Assembly (NCBI GenBank): GCA_003554865.1
Contig: PWHJ01000025.1
Coordinates: forward strand, 1-64,000
Reading direction: 5' to 3'
DNA length: 64,000 nt
From: Bacteroidota bacterium
GTDB taxonomy: Bacteria > Bacteroidota > Bacteroidia > Bacteroidales > PUMT01
The position numbers and the translations under genes are program-made. Under the pieces are notes generated by a model that saw only the letters and a list, made by a program, of their open reading frames with translations, made no database searches and was not told the DNA's origin. Below, in pieces: positions 22,609-32,293 of the stretch. How positions within the stretch are numbered: position 1 is the stretch's first letter; each line of letters begins with the position of its first letter.

Positions 22609-24796
22609 ATACTTTCAGCTTCCCGAGAAGCTCAACTGCTTCCTCTTGTTTATCAAGGACATAGTTGGCAGCAGTATGAACTTTGCCTACCCTGAAAGTA
22701 AAAGCATCCCGGGGGAGTGTGTGAAAAAGCAGCTCATCTGCCCATCCTGCGCCAATGGCCATAATGAAGTCATAATTTTTCATTGACAACCAGTGAAGAG
22801 CAATCTCACCCTTGTTTATTCCGGAATTGCTTATCTCTATCACTTTGTTCCCGTGAAGTACCTGTACATCAAGGTTGGAAGTAAGGTTCAAAAGGTGTTC
22901 GTTCACTTCACGGGCAAGAAATTTAGATTGCTCAATGTCGGCCTTGTAATAATGCCAGGCCACAGAAAACTCCTTTTCCTCGACAAAGGAGCCCGGCAAT
23001 CTGTCGGTATACATCTCCAGTATATCAAGAACTTCTTCTTTCCATTCGACAGAAAGGGGCTTTAGCTGATACCACTCCTGCTGTGAGGCTTTTTTTATCC
23101 ACGAGCCGTGCTCGGCTGTCAGGTTAACATTTATCCCTTTCAGCAAATATTCGAGATTATCCTTGCTCCTGCCGCTAAGGATCACAATATCGGTGTCGGG
23201 TTTGTCATTTATTTGCTGCAGGAGCTTCAACAATTCCGGGCGTGGTTTTGCTTTTGAAGGGTCACGGGAGAAGGGGACAAGTGTTCCGTCATAATTTACA
23301 AAGATTATCCTGTTGGCAGCCCCTTCATATTTTTCCATCAGGTTACCGGCCACTTCAGCTGTAAATCTCTTTTTTTTGAACGTGTGTTCAGAATCCCTCC
23401 TTATTTCGATCAGAGTATCCACAAAATCCCCGGCCCATTTGGTAACATTATACCTTTTAAGGCGTTGCTGCATAATGGTATTTCGCCTTTTCTGCTCATC
23501 AAGGGGCACTTTGAGAGCCTCCAGGATAGCATCTGCTATTTCATCAATATTGTTGGAATTGATTATAATGGTTTCGCTCAGCTCTCTTGCCGCCCCGGCA
23601 AATTCGCTTATGATCAGAACACCTTTTTTGTCGGACAGTGAAGCAACATACTCCTTGGCAATAAGGTTCATCCCATCCCTCAGCGGGGTAAGAAGAGCAA
23701 CGTCACTCGAGCGGTACTGAGCAATAAGCTCTTCGTGGGGCAGTGAAGTAAACTGATATATAATAGGAATCCAGTCGACACTTCCGTAAGTGCCGTTAAT
23801 ATAACCCACAAGCTCATCCAGGTTCCTTTTTATTTTCTGGTACATATAAACCCCTGTGCGGGAGGGTACAACGATCATGTTCATACAAACCTTACCCTGC
23901 CACCCGGGATTTTCCTTTAAAAACATCTCAAAACCGAGCAGCCGGTTGATAATGCCCTTTGAATAATCAAGCCTGTCAACAGACAAAATGGTTTTCATAT
24001 TATTCGAAGGAAGCTGTGACTTTTTCACCCTGCTTGTGTCCATGCCGTTGAATTTCTCAAAGTCAACTCCCATGGGAAATGTATCAACCCTCACCATCCT
24101 TCCCGGTAAAACAATCTTTCCCATATGATTGTCAATTCCCAGTATCCTGCGGACACAACCCAGGTAATACTGCGAATAATCATGTGTGTGAAACCCAACC
24201 AGGTCCGCCCCTGCCAGTCCTTCCAGTATCTCACTGCGGCTTTCCTTCGGCAGCAGCCTGTACATTTCAAAAGACGGAAAAGGAATATGGAGGAAAAAAC
24301 CCACGGGGTTGTCAATTTTCTCCCTCAGCATACGGGGGAGCAGCATAAGATGGTAATCATGAACCCAAACAATATCATCCGGCTCTATTATTCTCAGCAG
24401 CTCATCGCGGAACAGGGCATTAACCTCCTTGTACTGATGCCAGTATTCGGTATCGAATTTAACATACGTGGGGAAATAATGAAATAAAGGCCATATGGTC
24501 CTGTTGCAAAAGCCAAGGTATACATTGTCCATCAACTGCTTTGACATAAAAACCGGAGATGCATTATGGTAATCTTTTACTTTGCCCCTTACAGTTTCCT
24601 CATCTTTTTTGGGTACGCTAATGCCCGGCCATCCGACCCACTTATACTCCTTAATTGCCGAACCGGATTTCCCCAGTGAATCGAGAAAATCACTCAACCC
24701 GGAAACGAGTCCGCCGGCCCCTCTCTTTAGCGTGTATCCCTCCTTCTCCTTTGAAACTACTACCGGCAGACGGTTAGATACTATTATCAATCTCAT
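22607..24796 (-). CDS. Fused trehalose-6-phosphate synthase (OtsA) with C-terminal trehalose-phosphatase (OtsB)-like HAD domain, probably degenerate
   Basis: 729 aa; GT20 motifs NRLPVV, GGLVSGL, WVGWPG, VHDYHLMLLP, SVDRLDYSKGI; C-terminal HAD-like domain from about residue 497 with NYDGTL and GAGWADE motifs. Confidence 0.93.
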   Translation of the reverse strand: MRLIIVSNRLPVVVSKEKEGYTLKRGAGGLVSGLSDFLDSLGKSGSAIKEYKWVGWPGISVPKKDEETVRGKVKDYHNASPVFMSKQLMDNVYLGFCNRTIWPLFHYFPTYVKFDTEYWHQYKEVNALFRDELLRIIEPDDIVWVHDYHLMLLPRMLREKIDNPVGFFLHIPFPSFEMYRLLPKESRSEILEGLAGADLVGFHTHDYSQYYLGCVRRILGIDNHMGKIVLPGRMVRVDTFPMGVDFEKFNGMDTSRVKKSQLPSNNMKTILSVDRLDYSKGIINRLLGFEMFLKENPGWQGKVCMNMIVVPSRTGVYMYQKIKRNLDELVGYINGTYGSVDWIPIIYQFTSLPHEELIAQYRSSDVALLTPLRDGMNLIAKEYVASLSDKKGVLIISEFAGAARELSETIIINSNNIDEIADAILEALKVPLDEQKRRNTIMQQRLKRYNVTKWAGDFVDTLIEIRRDSEHTFKKKRFTAEVAGNLMEKYEGAANRIIFVNYDGTLVPFSRDPSKAKPRPELLKLLQQINDKPDTDIVILSGRSKDNLEYLLKGINVNLTAEHGSWIKKASQQEWYQLKPLSVEWKEEVLDILEMYTDRLPGSFVEEKEFSVAWHYYKADIEQSKFLAREVNEHLLNLTSNLDVQVLHGNKVIEISNSGINKGEIALHWLSMKNYDFIMAIGAGWADELLFHTLPRDAFTFRVGKVHTAANYVLDKQEEAVELLGKLKV

Positions 24797-24807
24797 GGTT
24801 TTTGCTT

Positions 24808-27204
24808 TTATAATTTGAACTGCTTTTTATTGCCGGTTTCGAACCTGAACTTTTCTCCCTTTACTCCTACACAGACCGGTTCGGCATAACCTTTGTCAAA
24901 TTCGATCTCCAGTATCCTGTGATCAATATAAAGCTTTATCCAGTGTCCGCGATAACGGACATAAAAAGAGACCGAATTAATGTCATCCGGAAGACAGGGG
25001 TTGAGCCATAATACATCATCCCTTATCTCCAGTCCCGAATAGCATCTTTGTATTATATCGGTTGTTCCTGCCATGGCCCCAAGATGGATACCCTCATGGG
25101 TAGTGCCTCCCTGTATATCTTTAAAATCGCTCATAAGGGCTCTTCTGAAATTTTTCCATGAGCGGTAGCGGTCGGAACGCGCAAAAACCCATGCATGAAT
25201 AACCTGGCTCAATGTAGAGCCGTGAGATGTTATCTCCTGATAATAAGATATATTATCAGGAATAATATCCGGGTTGAACCTGTATCCCAGTTTATTGAAT
25301 ATAGCCTCAAGCTCTTCAGTTGAAAAAATATAAAAGAGCATAAGCACATCAGCCTGCTTGGTTGCCTTGTACCTGTTGGGAGTATCGTTTTCCTTCTCCA
25401 GTATCCTGTCCAGCCTCATTATATTACCGTATTTTTTACGGTATTTTTCCCAGTCCAGATCCTCCAGGCTGCAAAAGCCTTCAAACTGCTCGATAATATT
25501 GCCCCCATTATAAAAGGGGATAAACATCTTGCCTGTAATATCTTCCCATTTGTCAATATCTTCTTTTGTAAACCCGACTTTTTCAGCAACCTCCTCTACA
25601 CATGAATCATCCAGCAACCTGCAAATCTCAAGTGCTTTTTGCATTACCCATACAGCCATAATATTTGTATAGGCATTATTGTTAAGACCCTGTGAATTGG
25701 AATCCGGATACTTTTCATGGTACTCGTCGGGGCCCATAACGCCCATTATCTCATACCGGTCGCGCCTGGGGTTATAAGTGGCGATAGTGGACCAGAAAAG
25801 TGCAGTGGCACATATTATTTCGGCCCCGTAAGTTGTGAGAAAATCAATATCTCCCGTACTCTGGTAATAATGCCATACATTGTAGGGGATCGCTGCATTG
25901 ATATGGCGCTGAAGTCTTGAATTGTCTGGTATCCAGCGCCCAGATTTAGGGTTGAGATGTATCTCCTGTGTTTCTTCCCTTCCGTTGCTTCCGCTTTGCC
26001 AGGGATACATTGCTCCCCTGTATCCGGCTTCCCTTGCAGCATGGTACGCCTCCGGCAATCTTCGGTAACGGTATAGCAGCAGTGAACGGGAAAGCTGGGG
26101 ATTGTGAAGGTTTATAAACGGGAGTATATAAAGTTCATCCCAGAATATATGCCCCCTGTATGCCTCCCCGTGCCAGCCGCGTGCCGGAACCCCAATGTCG
26201 TAATCTATGCTGTTCTTTGATACAGTCTGATAAAGATGAAAAATATGCAGTCTCAGTATCAGCTGATCGCTGTTTGCAGAATTGAGCTTCATATCATTAT
26301 AGCTCCATATCTGCGACCAGGCAGTACTTTGTTTTTCGGCTATATCAGAAAATGTTGCAAGCCGTTCTGTTTTTGTCAAAGCCTCAGTAAGTGGGTCGCT
26401 TATTGCAAAATCTCTTGAAGTATAAATTGAAACAAGCTTTTCTATTCTGACCGGTTGAAGCCTGGAGCACTCGATTTTTATATCCTTTGCAATAAATCCC
26501 TCCCGCTGAAAAGTTTTCTGCGGAACATCGGCCTTTCTCTGGTTTATGTAAACATCTGTTTTGGCCGCCTGGGTCATCTGTATTTTGGACTGCTTGGAGC
26601 GGCTTATAAGGTAAACCGAGTTATCGTTAAAACTCCCCTTTTCTGTAACCTCTATATGATCCTGATTAAGGTCCCTGTAGCGCGCAACATTATTGTTAAT
26701 TATGTTTCCGTCAATGCCGGAGCGGAGAGTAATTTCACCCGACCAGTTTTCGGGAATCAAAGTCCATTCCAGTCCACCAACATGATAATCATACATACTG
26801 ACTATCCTGCGGCTGATAATGGATGTTACATTGCCTTCATCATCCCTTACCCTCATTTTACGCTCCAGTATCCCCTCCAGCATGTTAAGGGAAGTTATAT
26901 GCCCGATCACATCCATTTTGCTGATATCCAGCCACTTTCTTTTTCCTATCTTAAAAGTAAGGTAAAGCCAATTAGGCCAGTTTACAAGATCCTCATTTTC
27001 CACCGTCCTGCCCTCTATTTCCGATTTCATACGATTGTAGCCTCCTGCAAGGTAAGTACCGGGGTAATTATACTCATTGTCGGGCACTTCCTCAAAAGCC
27101 CCCCTGGTTGCAAATACCCCGTTTCCAAGAGTGCACAACGCCTCCCTTAAAGAATGATTTTCCGAACTCCAGTCATCGTATCGCAATATCCAGTTGTTAT
27201 CCAT
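24808..27204 (-). CDS. Glycoside hydrolase family 65 protein (disaccharide phosphorylase or alpha-glucosidase)
   Basis: 798 aa; GH65 motifs WHGEAYRGHIFWDELYILPF, MGPDEYHEKYPDSNSQGLNNNAYTN, GTTHEGIHLGAMAGT. Confidence 0.9.
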   Translation of the reverse strand: MDNNWILRYDDWSSENHSLREALCTLGNGVFATRGAFEEVPDNEYNYPGTYLAGGYNRMKSEIEGRTVENEDLVNWPNWLYLTFKIGKRKWLDISKMDVIGHITSLNMLEGILERKMRVRDDEGNVTSIISRRIVSMYDYHVGGLEWTLIPENWSGEITLRSGIDGNIINNNVARYRDLNQDHIEVTEKGSFNDNSVYLISRSKQSKIQMTQAAKTDVYINQRKADVPQKTFQREGFIAKDIKIECSRLQPVRIEKLVSIYTSRDFAISDPLTEALTKTERLATFSDIAEKQSTAWSQIWSYNDMKLNSANSDQLILRLHIFHLYQTVSKNSIDYDIGVPARGWHGEAYRGHIFWDELYILPFINLHNPQLSRSLLLYRYRRLPEAYHAAREAGYRGAMYPWQSGSNGREETQEIHLNPKSGRWIPDNSRLQRHINAAIPYNVWHYYQSTGDIDFLTTYGAEIICATALFWSTIATYNPRRDRYEIMGVMGPDEYHEKYPDSNSQGLNNNAYTNIMAVWVMQKALEICRLLDDSCVEEVAEKVGFTKEDIDKWEDITGKMFIPFYNGGNIIEQFEGFCSLEDLDWEKYRKKYGNIMRLDRILEKENDTPNRYKATKQADVLMLFYIFSTEELEAIFNKLGYRFNPDIIPDNISYYQEITSHGSTLSQVIHAWVFARSDRYRSWKNFRRALMSDFKDIQGGTTHEGIHLGAMAGTTDIIQRCYSGLEIRDDVLWLNPCLPDDINSVSFYVRYRGHWIKLYIDHRILEIEFDKGYAEPVCVGVKGEKFRFETGNKKQFKL

Positions 27205-27361
27205 ATAATCACATTTTTATTATTTATTTTAAAAAACCTCATCCCTCTTAAAATAATGTAACTTTAAGGGGCAGATCCATAAAATTAATATTTTATTAGC
27301 AAAAGTGTATCCCGGGCACATACAACTGACGGTTTAAGCAATAAAATATTTTATCGCTTAA

Positions 27362-28279
27362 TCATTTGTTTTCGTTCACCTCAAGCTTAAGAGGGTCGAT
27401 TTCTTCTCCCCAGTAAACGGTTGTATGGGGAAAGGGGATTTCTATATTCTCGCGGTCAAAAGCTTTTTTAAGTCTTCTGCGGTACTCCCTGCCGGTAAAC
27501 CACTGCTCTATTGGCCTGGTCTTTATCCGGGCCCTTATTACCAGGGCGCTGTCGGCAAATTCGTTCAGACCGAAAATTTCAATCGGCTCAATGATCTTTT
27601 CAGCAAATTCAGGATCGGCTTTCAGCTCATCACCAACCTCTTTCATGATTTTCATTACCTTGTCAACATCCTCCTTGTATGCCACGCCTATATCAAGCAC
27701 AATAGCCGACCACTGTTTTGTCATATTAGAGATTGAGTTAACTTTTCCATTCTGAAAAATGTGTACCACACCCGAGAGGTCGCGAAGGGTTATGGTCCGC
27801 AGCTCAATTTTTTCGACAAGTCCGCCGGTCCCGTTTATTATAGCCACATCCCCCACTCTTACCTGATCTTCCAGCAGCATAAAAAAACCGGAAATATAAT
27901 CCCGCACCAGCTCCTGGGCGCCAAAACCCACGGCCAGTCCAACGATACCGGCACTTGCAAGAATCGGCCCGATCTCCACACCCACCTTAACCAGAACTAT
28001 CATAATAAATACGGTCAAAATTATAACCCTTGCCGTTCCGTTAACAATACCCATCAAAGTATTTATTCTTTTGCCGGCCTCTTCCTTATCGACACCCTCT
28101 TTTTCCGTGGCACGCCTTATCAGGGTTTTTTTTAGTTTCCCTATTGAAAAGCGGATTATGCGAAGCAGCACAAAAGTTGCAGCCACGGCTATTAAAAGTC
28201 CGGGCATCTGGTTAATTACCCAGCTTTTGAGATTTTCTGTTAAATCATTAAAAAAAGTAGTGTTAATTACCTCTTCCAT
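27362..28279 (-). CDS. MscS-family small-conductance mechanosensitive channel
   Basis: 305 aa; N-terminal TM helices, GLAVGFGAQELVRDYISGFFMLLEDQVRVGD motif. Confidence 0.92.
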   Translation of the reverse strand: MEEVINTTFFNDLTENLKSWVINQMPGLLIAVAATFVLLRIIRFSIGKLKKTLIRRATEKEGVDKEEAGKRINTLMGIVNGTARVIILTVFIMIVLVKVGVEIGPILASAGIVGLAVGFGAQELVRDYISGFFMLLEDQVRVGDVAIINGTGGLVEKIELRTITLRDLSGVVHIFQNGKVNSISNMTKQWSAIVLDIGVAYKEDVDKVMKIMKEVGDELKADPEFAEKIIEPIEIFGLNEFADSALVIRARIKTRPIEQWFTGREYRRRLKKAFDRENIEIPFPHTTVYWGEEIDPLKLEVNENK

Positions 28280-28491
28280 AATTCAATTGATTTAAGTTTA
28301 TTAATATACTCTTCCGGTAAAAGGATAAACCTTCCTTTCTCACTCTTTTCACTCTCAGGTTTTTCAATCATTTTATAATACTTGCAGGATTGAATTGATC
28401 AGATATTCCAATTTACCCCGATGATTGTAAAATTAAATTTTTATAAATTTACAACTCATATTTGTTTTATCAACCAAAAACCAAAAGAGTC

Positions 28492-29520
28492 ATGAGAAGA
28501 AAATGGAATCATTTATCAGCAATTATCTGCTGGCAGCTTATTAAAAGAGTGCCTGCAACCGCCGTTTTAATTACAGGTTTACTGATCTTTTCAGTCGCCT
28601 CAACAGATGCAGCAGCCCAGGGCGACAGGCTGCAGCCTCTTGAATACAACAAGGATCAGCTCGTTAAAATGGCTGTTCAGGGTGTAATCGGCGAGGCAAG
28701 AATGTCGTATCCTCCATACAGGATCGGTGCCGACGGTGAACTTCCGGTTGTACCCGGGACAGGAAGCATAACATATAATTTCCGCACAGGTGATTCGGCC
28801 GTTGATATGGCCGGTGACCATATAGAACCGGCCGTAACCCTTTATCACCCTAACGGGCGGGCCAGCTCAGAAAGCCGCGGACTTAACGTGCTCTCATGCA
28901 TAGGCAACAAAGTAAAAGTTATTTCCGGCGATGCAAAGGGTGAAACAGGTTATGTGATTGGAAAGCACGGAGGCTCCGAACATGTTATGGTTGACTTTGA
29001 AGATCCGGCAGTTTTTGACAAGCTGCTGCTGGGTGACAGAATGCATATATACGGCCTCGGTGTAGGAATGGAACTGACGAATGTTGAAGGGGTGAAAGCC
29101 ATGAACATCAGTCCGAAGCTTATTGAAGCCCTGACTGATGCCGGTATGGGGGTTACCCCTGAAGGGAAGCTTAAAATAGACGTTGCCGTTGAAATACCCG
29201 CCAAGATAATGGGATCCGGACTGGGCAGCAATCATGCACACAGCGGCGATTACGACATACAGATGTTCGATGAGGAAGTAAATGAAAAATACGGACTGGA
29301 TGAGCTGAGATTCGGTGACATAGTGGCAATAATAAATGCTGACACAAGCTACGGGAGAATATATAAAACCGGAGCCGTTACCATAGGTGTTATAACTCAC
29401 GGAAATAGTGCAGTTGCCGGTCACGGCCCGGGTGTAACAACCCTGTTTACTTCAACCGAAGGCAATATTGAAATTGAAAAAAACCCCCGCGCCAATCTGA
29501 AGCATCTGCTTTTAGAATAA
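28492..29520 (+). CDS. Exported DUF4438-like protein
   Basis: Hydrophobic leader ending SVASTDAAAQ, then a soluble body with GDHIEPAVTL, GSGLGSNHAHSGDYDIQ, FGDIVAIINADTSYGR; family recalled, not searched. Confidence 0.65.
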   Translation: MRRKWNHLSAIICWQLIKRVPATAVLITGLLIFSVASTDAAAQGDRLQPLEYNKDQLVKMAVQGVIGEARMSYPPYRIGADGELPVVPGTGSITYNFRTGDSAVDMAGDHIEPAVTLYHPNGRASSESRGLNVLSCIGNKVKVISGDAKGETGYVIGKHGGSEHVMVDFEDPAVFDKLLLGDRMHIYGLGVGMELTNVEGVKAMNISPKLIEALTDAGMGVTPEGKLKIDVAVEIPAKIMGSGLGSNHAHSGDYDIQMFDEEVNEKYGLDELRFGDIVAIINADTSYGRIYKTGAVTIGVITHGNSAVAGHGPGVTTLFTSTEGNIEIEKNPRANLKHLLLE

Positions 29521-29535
29521 CTTTAGCCCCAAATA

Positions 29536-29589
29536 AAAACAACAGCGCAATTATATCACTACATCTGTAAATATTTGCGCTGTTGTTTT
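29536..29589. terminator. Long-loop inverted repeat between convergent genes
   Basis: aaaacaacagcgcaa (29536-29550) / ttgcgctgttgtttt (29575-29589), perfect 15-bp stem, 24-nt loop. Confidence 0.6.
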
Positions 29590-29594
29590 ATTGT

Positions 29595-30074
29595 TTACCT
29601 GAATGTGTATCTGCCCGAAATCGCTACTCCGTCGCCCCACCAGTGAAAATCGCCGAAAACATTAAAGGCCGGCTTCCAGTCAATCCCAATGGAAACGGGA
29701 AATTCCTCAAATACATATTCTGCGCCAATTACCAGGTCGAATCCCACAATTGTCTGGGCATCACTGTTCTTGTGGTGATAGTCCCCCCTGCCCCAAAAAC
29801 CGATATGCGCACCTGCTCCGTAATACCACTCAAGGAATTCAACGTCGGGAATATCATTATGAATTTCATACAAACCTGTAATTATAAAGCCATTCCAGCG
29901 GGTAGATAAAATACCTTCAACCGCCCTGTTCTCCTGAAAAAAATGCTTGGCAGTTAAACCGTTAAAGAATCCTGCCCTTGCCCCAAGGCCGGTATCATAA
30001 AGCTGAGCCGAGGCAGTAAGTGATACTCCCGCAAAAACAACAGAAATAAGCAAAAATTTAAATGTCCTTCTCAT
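29595..30074 (-). CDS. Hypothetical exported beta-barrel-like protein
   Basis: Signal peptide MRRTFKFLLISVVFAGVSLTASAQ, alternating beta pattern, C-terminal RYTFR; start moved from 30107. Confidence 0.6.
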   Translation of the reverse strand: MRRTFKFLLISVVFAGVSLTASAQLYDTGLGARAGFFNGLTAKHFFQENRAVEGILSTRWNGFIITGLYEIHNDIPDVEFLEWYYGAGAHIGFWGRGDYHHKNSDAQTIVGFDLVIGAEYVFEEFPVSIGIDWKPAFNVFGDFHWWGDGVAISGRYTFR

Positions 30075-30288
30075 AACCTTTTTTATTTTTATCGAATCGT
30101 TTAACAAATATACATGATTTTTTTCCCCTGCCTAAGGATTACCTGATAATATCCCTAACTATAATACAAAAATAATATTACTTTTACAGAAAAAATGCAA
30201 AGTTAATATTTTTTTCAGCATGGGTCTGAACCCCCATCAGACTTAGGCAAACAAAACAAGATGAACAAACATCTACGAACATCTACGA

Positions 30289-31032
30289 ATGAACTTATGC
30301 ATTGATATAGGAAACACATCAGTAAAAGCCGCATTGTTCAGAGGGGAAAAGCTGCGGGAAATGTACAGGTTTGATACTTCCCTGATAAATGAGATAGCCG
30401 GCATAAAAGAAAAGTATCCTGTCACGGACAGGTTAATAGTAAGCTCTGTCAGGCCCCTGAGCAAAGCAATTTATGAGGCTCTTGAAAACAGCTTCTCGAA
30501 ATTTGTTTTTTTGGATCACAAAACTCCTCTCCCGCTAACTAATCTATACAAAACGGGCGAATCACTCGGATCTGACCGTCTTGCCGCAGTTGTGGGAGCA
30601 AACAATATTTATCCCGAAAGCAACGTTTTGGTTGTTGATGCAGGTACCGCCCTGACTTTTGACGTAGTTACAAAAAACAGGCAATATCTCGGGGGTACAA
30701 TATCGCCGGGGATAAATACCAGGTTGAAGGCCTTAACTGAATTTACCGCCAGATTACCGTATATTTCAGACAATGAAGAGGTGCGGAACAATTACGGCGA
30801 AATTCTGACGGCCGACAATACTAAGGATGCAATACGGGCAGGAGTATACAATTCGATTGTTTATGAAGTTGAAGGCTATATAAGCCGGCTGATGGAGCAG
30901 TATAAACCCCTGAAGATTATTTTCACCGGCGGGGATGCCAATTTCTTTGATAAAAGATTAAAATACCCCATATTTGTGGATTTAAATTTGATTTTCACCG
31001 GATTGAACAGAATATTGGAATACAATGATTAA
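30289..31032 (+). CDS. coaX: Type III pantothenate kinase
   Basis: 247 aa; DIGNTSVKAALF, VVDAGTALTFDVV, LGGTISPGINTR motifs. Confidence 0.95.
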   Translation: MNLCIDIGNTSVKAALFRGEKLREMYRFDTSLINEIAGIKEKYPVTDRLIVSSVRPLSKAIYEALENSFSKFVFLDHKTPLPLTNLYKTGESLGSDRLAAVVGANNIYPESNVLVVDAGTALTFDVVTKNRQYLGGTISPGINTRLKALTEFTARLPYISDNEEVRNNYGEILTADNTKDAIRAGVYNSIVYEVEGYISRLMEQYKPLKIIFTGGDANFFDKRLKYPIFVDLNLIFTGLNRILEYND

Positions 31033-32293
31033 GAGACTATTATTTTTAACATCTGTGGCATTGCTTACGGTTGTGGCCTCTTTTGGCCAGCAAAACACCT
31101 TTTCTCCCTACTCCCGTTTCGGAATAGGGGATATTTCAAACAAGGGTTTTGGCAGGTCACAGGCGCTTGGAGGCATAGGGATCGGATTGCGCGATGGAAA
31201 ACATATAAACTACCAGAATCCTGCTTCATATACATCCCAGGATACGCTCTCCTTCATTTTCGATATCGGCATTTCAAGCAACGCCACTTTATTTGAAACT
31301 GAAACCAGAGAACACACCATGGTAAGCGCGTTTCCGAGTCACCTGGCACTTGGTTTCCCGGTAACCGACTGGTGGAAGGCCAGCGCAGGCCTTGTTCCCT
31401 TCAGTAAAGTAGGCTACAAGATTGAAGACTCAAGGAGTGTTGACCGTATCGGACTGGTAGACTATCTCTATGAAGGCTCGGGAGGTATAAACCGTGCTTA
31501 CATTGGTAATGCATTCCGGTTGCATGATAATGTCTCAGTTGGAATTGACATTTCCTATCTTTTTGGATCCCTTACAAGAAGCAGCAGTATTGACTTTCCT
31601 TTTGACGAGCATGCATACAAAACAAAGAGTGAGAACAGGGTTGTGGTAAGGGATTTTCATTTCAAATACGGTGTGCAATATTCAAACAGAATTAACGAGG
31701 ATTATTCATTTACAGCAGGAGTGGTTTTTGAAAACAGCACCCCCCTGGATGCCAGGGAGGACAGATTTGTCATAAATGAAGTTACAGTACCCGAAGGGGT
31801 TTCACGGGACACTATTCTAAACCACTCGGGCGAGAAAAACCACATTGACCTTCCCCTGGGATGGGGTGCCGGGTTTTCAGTCACAAGAGGAGAAAATCTT
31901 GTTGTGGGTGCCGACTACAAAGCACGTAACTGGTCAGATGCCGAATTCATGGGACATCAGGACTCACTGGCAAATTCCGGCATGTTAAATGTTGGAGTTC
32001 AGTATACTCATGATCCGGATGATTATGAAAGTCTCCTTAAACGTACATCCTACCGGCTGGGATTTCATTACGAAAATACTTACCTGCGTCTAAATGAGCA
32101 TCAGCTGACCGACTACGGAATAACTCTGGGCTTCGGAATACCTTACAGAGACAGGGATACTTCATTTAATTTTGCAATTAATTTAGGTCAAAGGGGAACC
32201 ATTGAAGACAATCTTGTAAAGGAAAATTACGTTGTCTTCAGCTTCAGTACATCTCTTTACGATTTTTGGTTCCATCAGCGCAGATATGAATAG
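31025..32293 (+). CDS. Hypothetical outer membrane protein (beta-barrel, FadL/PorV-like appearance)
   Basis: 422 aa; signal peptide, SPYSRFGIGDISNKGFGRSQALGG start typical of Bacteroidetes OMPs; overlaps coaX by 8 nt. Confidence 0.7.
   Translation: MIKRLLFLTSVALLTVVASFGQQNTFSPYSRFGIGDISNKGFGRSQALGGIGIGLRDGKHINYQNPASYTSQDTLSFIFDIGISSNATLFETETREHTMVSAFPSHLALGFPVTDWWKASAGLVPFSKVGYKIEDSRSVDRIGLVDYLYEGSGGINRAYIGNAFRLHDNVSVGIDISYLFGSLTRSSSIDFPFDEHAYKTKSENRVVVRDFHFKYGVQYSNRINEDYSFTAGVVFENSTPLDAREDRFVINEVTVPEGVSRDTILNHSGEKNHIDLPLGWGAGFSVTRGENLVVGADYKARNWSDAEFMGHQDSLANSGMLNVGVQYTHDPDDYESLLKRTSYRLGFHYENTYLRLNEHQLTDYGITLGFGIPYRDRDTSFNFAINLGQRGTIEDNLVKENYVVFSFSTSLYDFWFHQRRYE

Noticed and set aside
26455-27150. 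231-aa plus-strand ORF opposite GH65
   Set aside because: Shadow ORF inside a confident CDS
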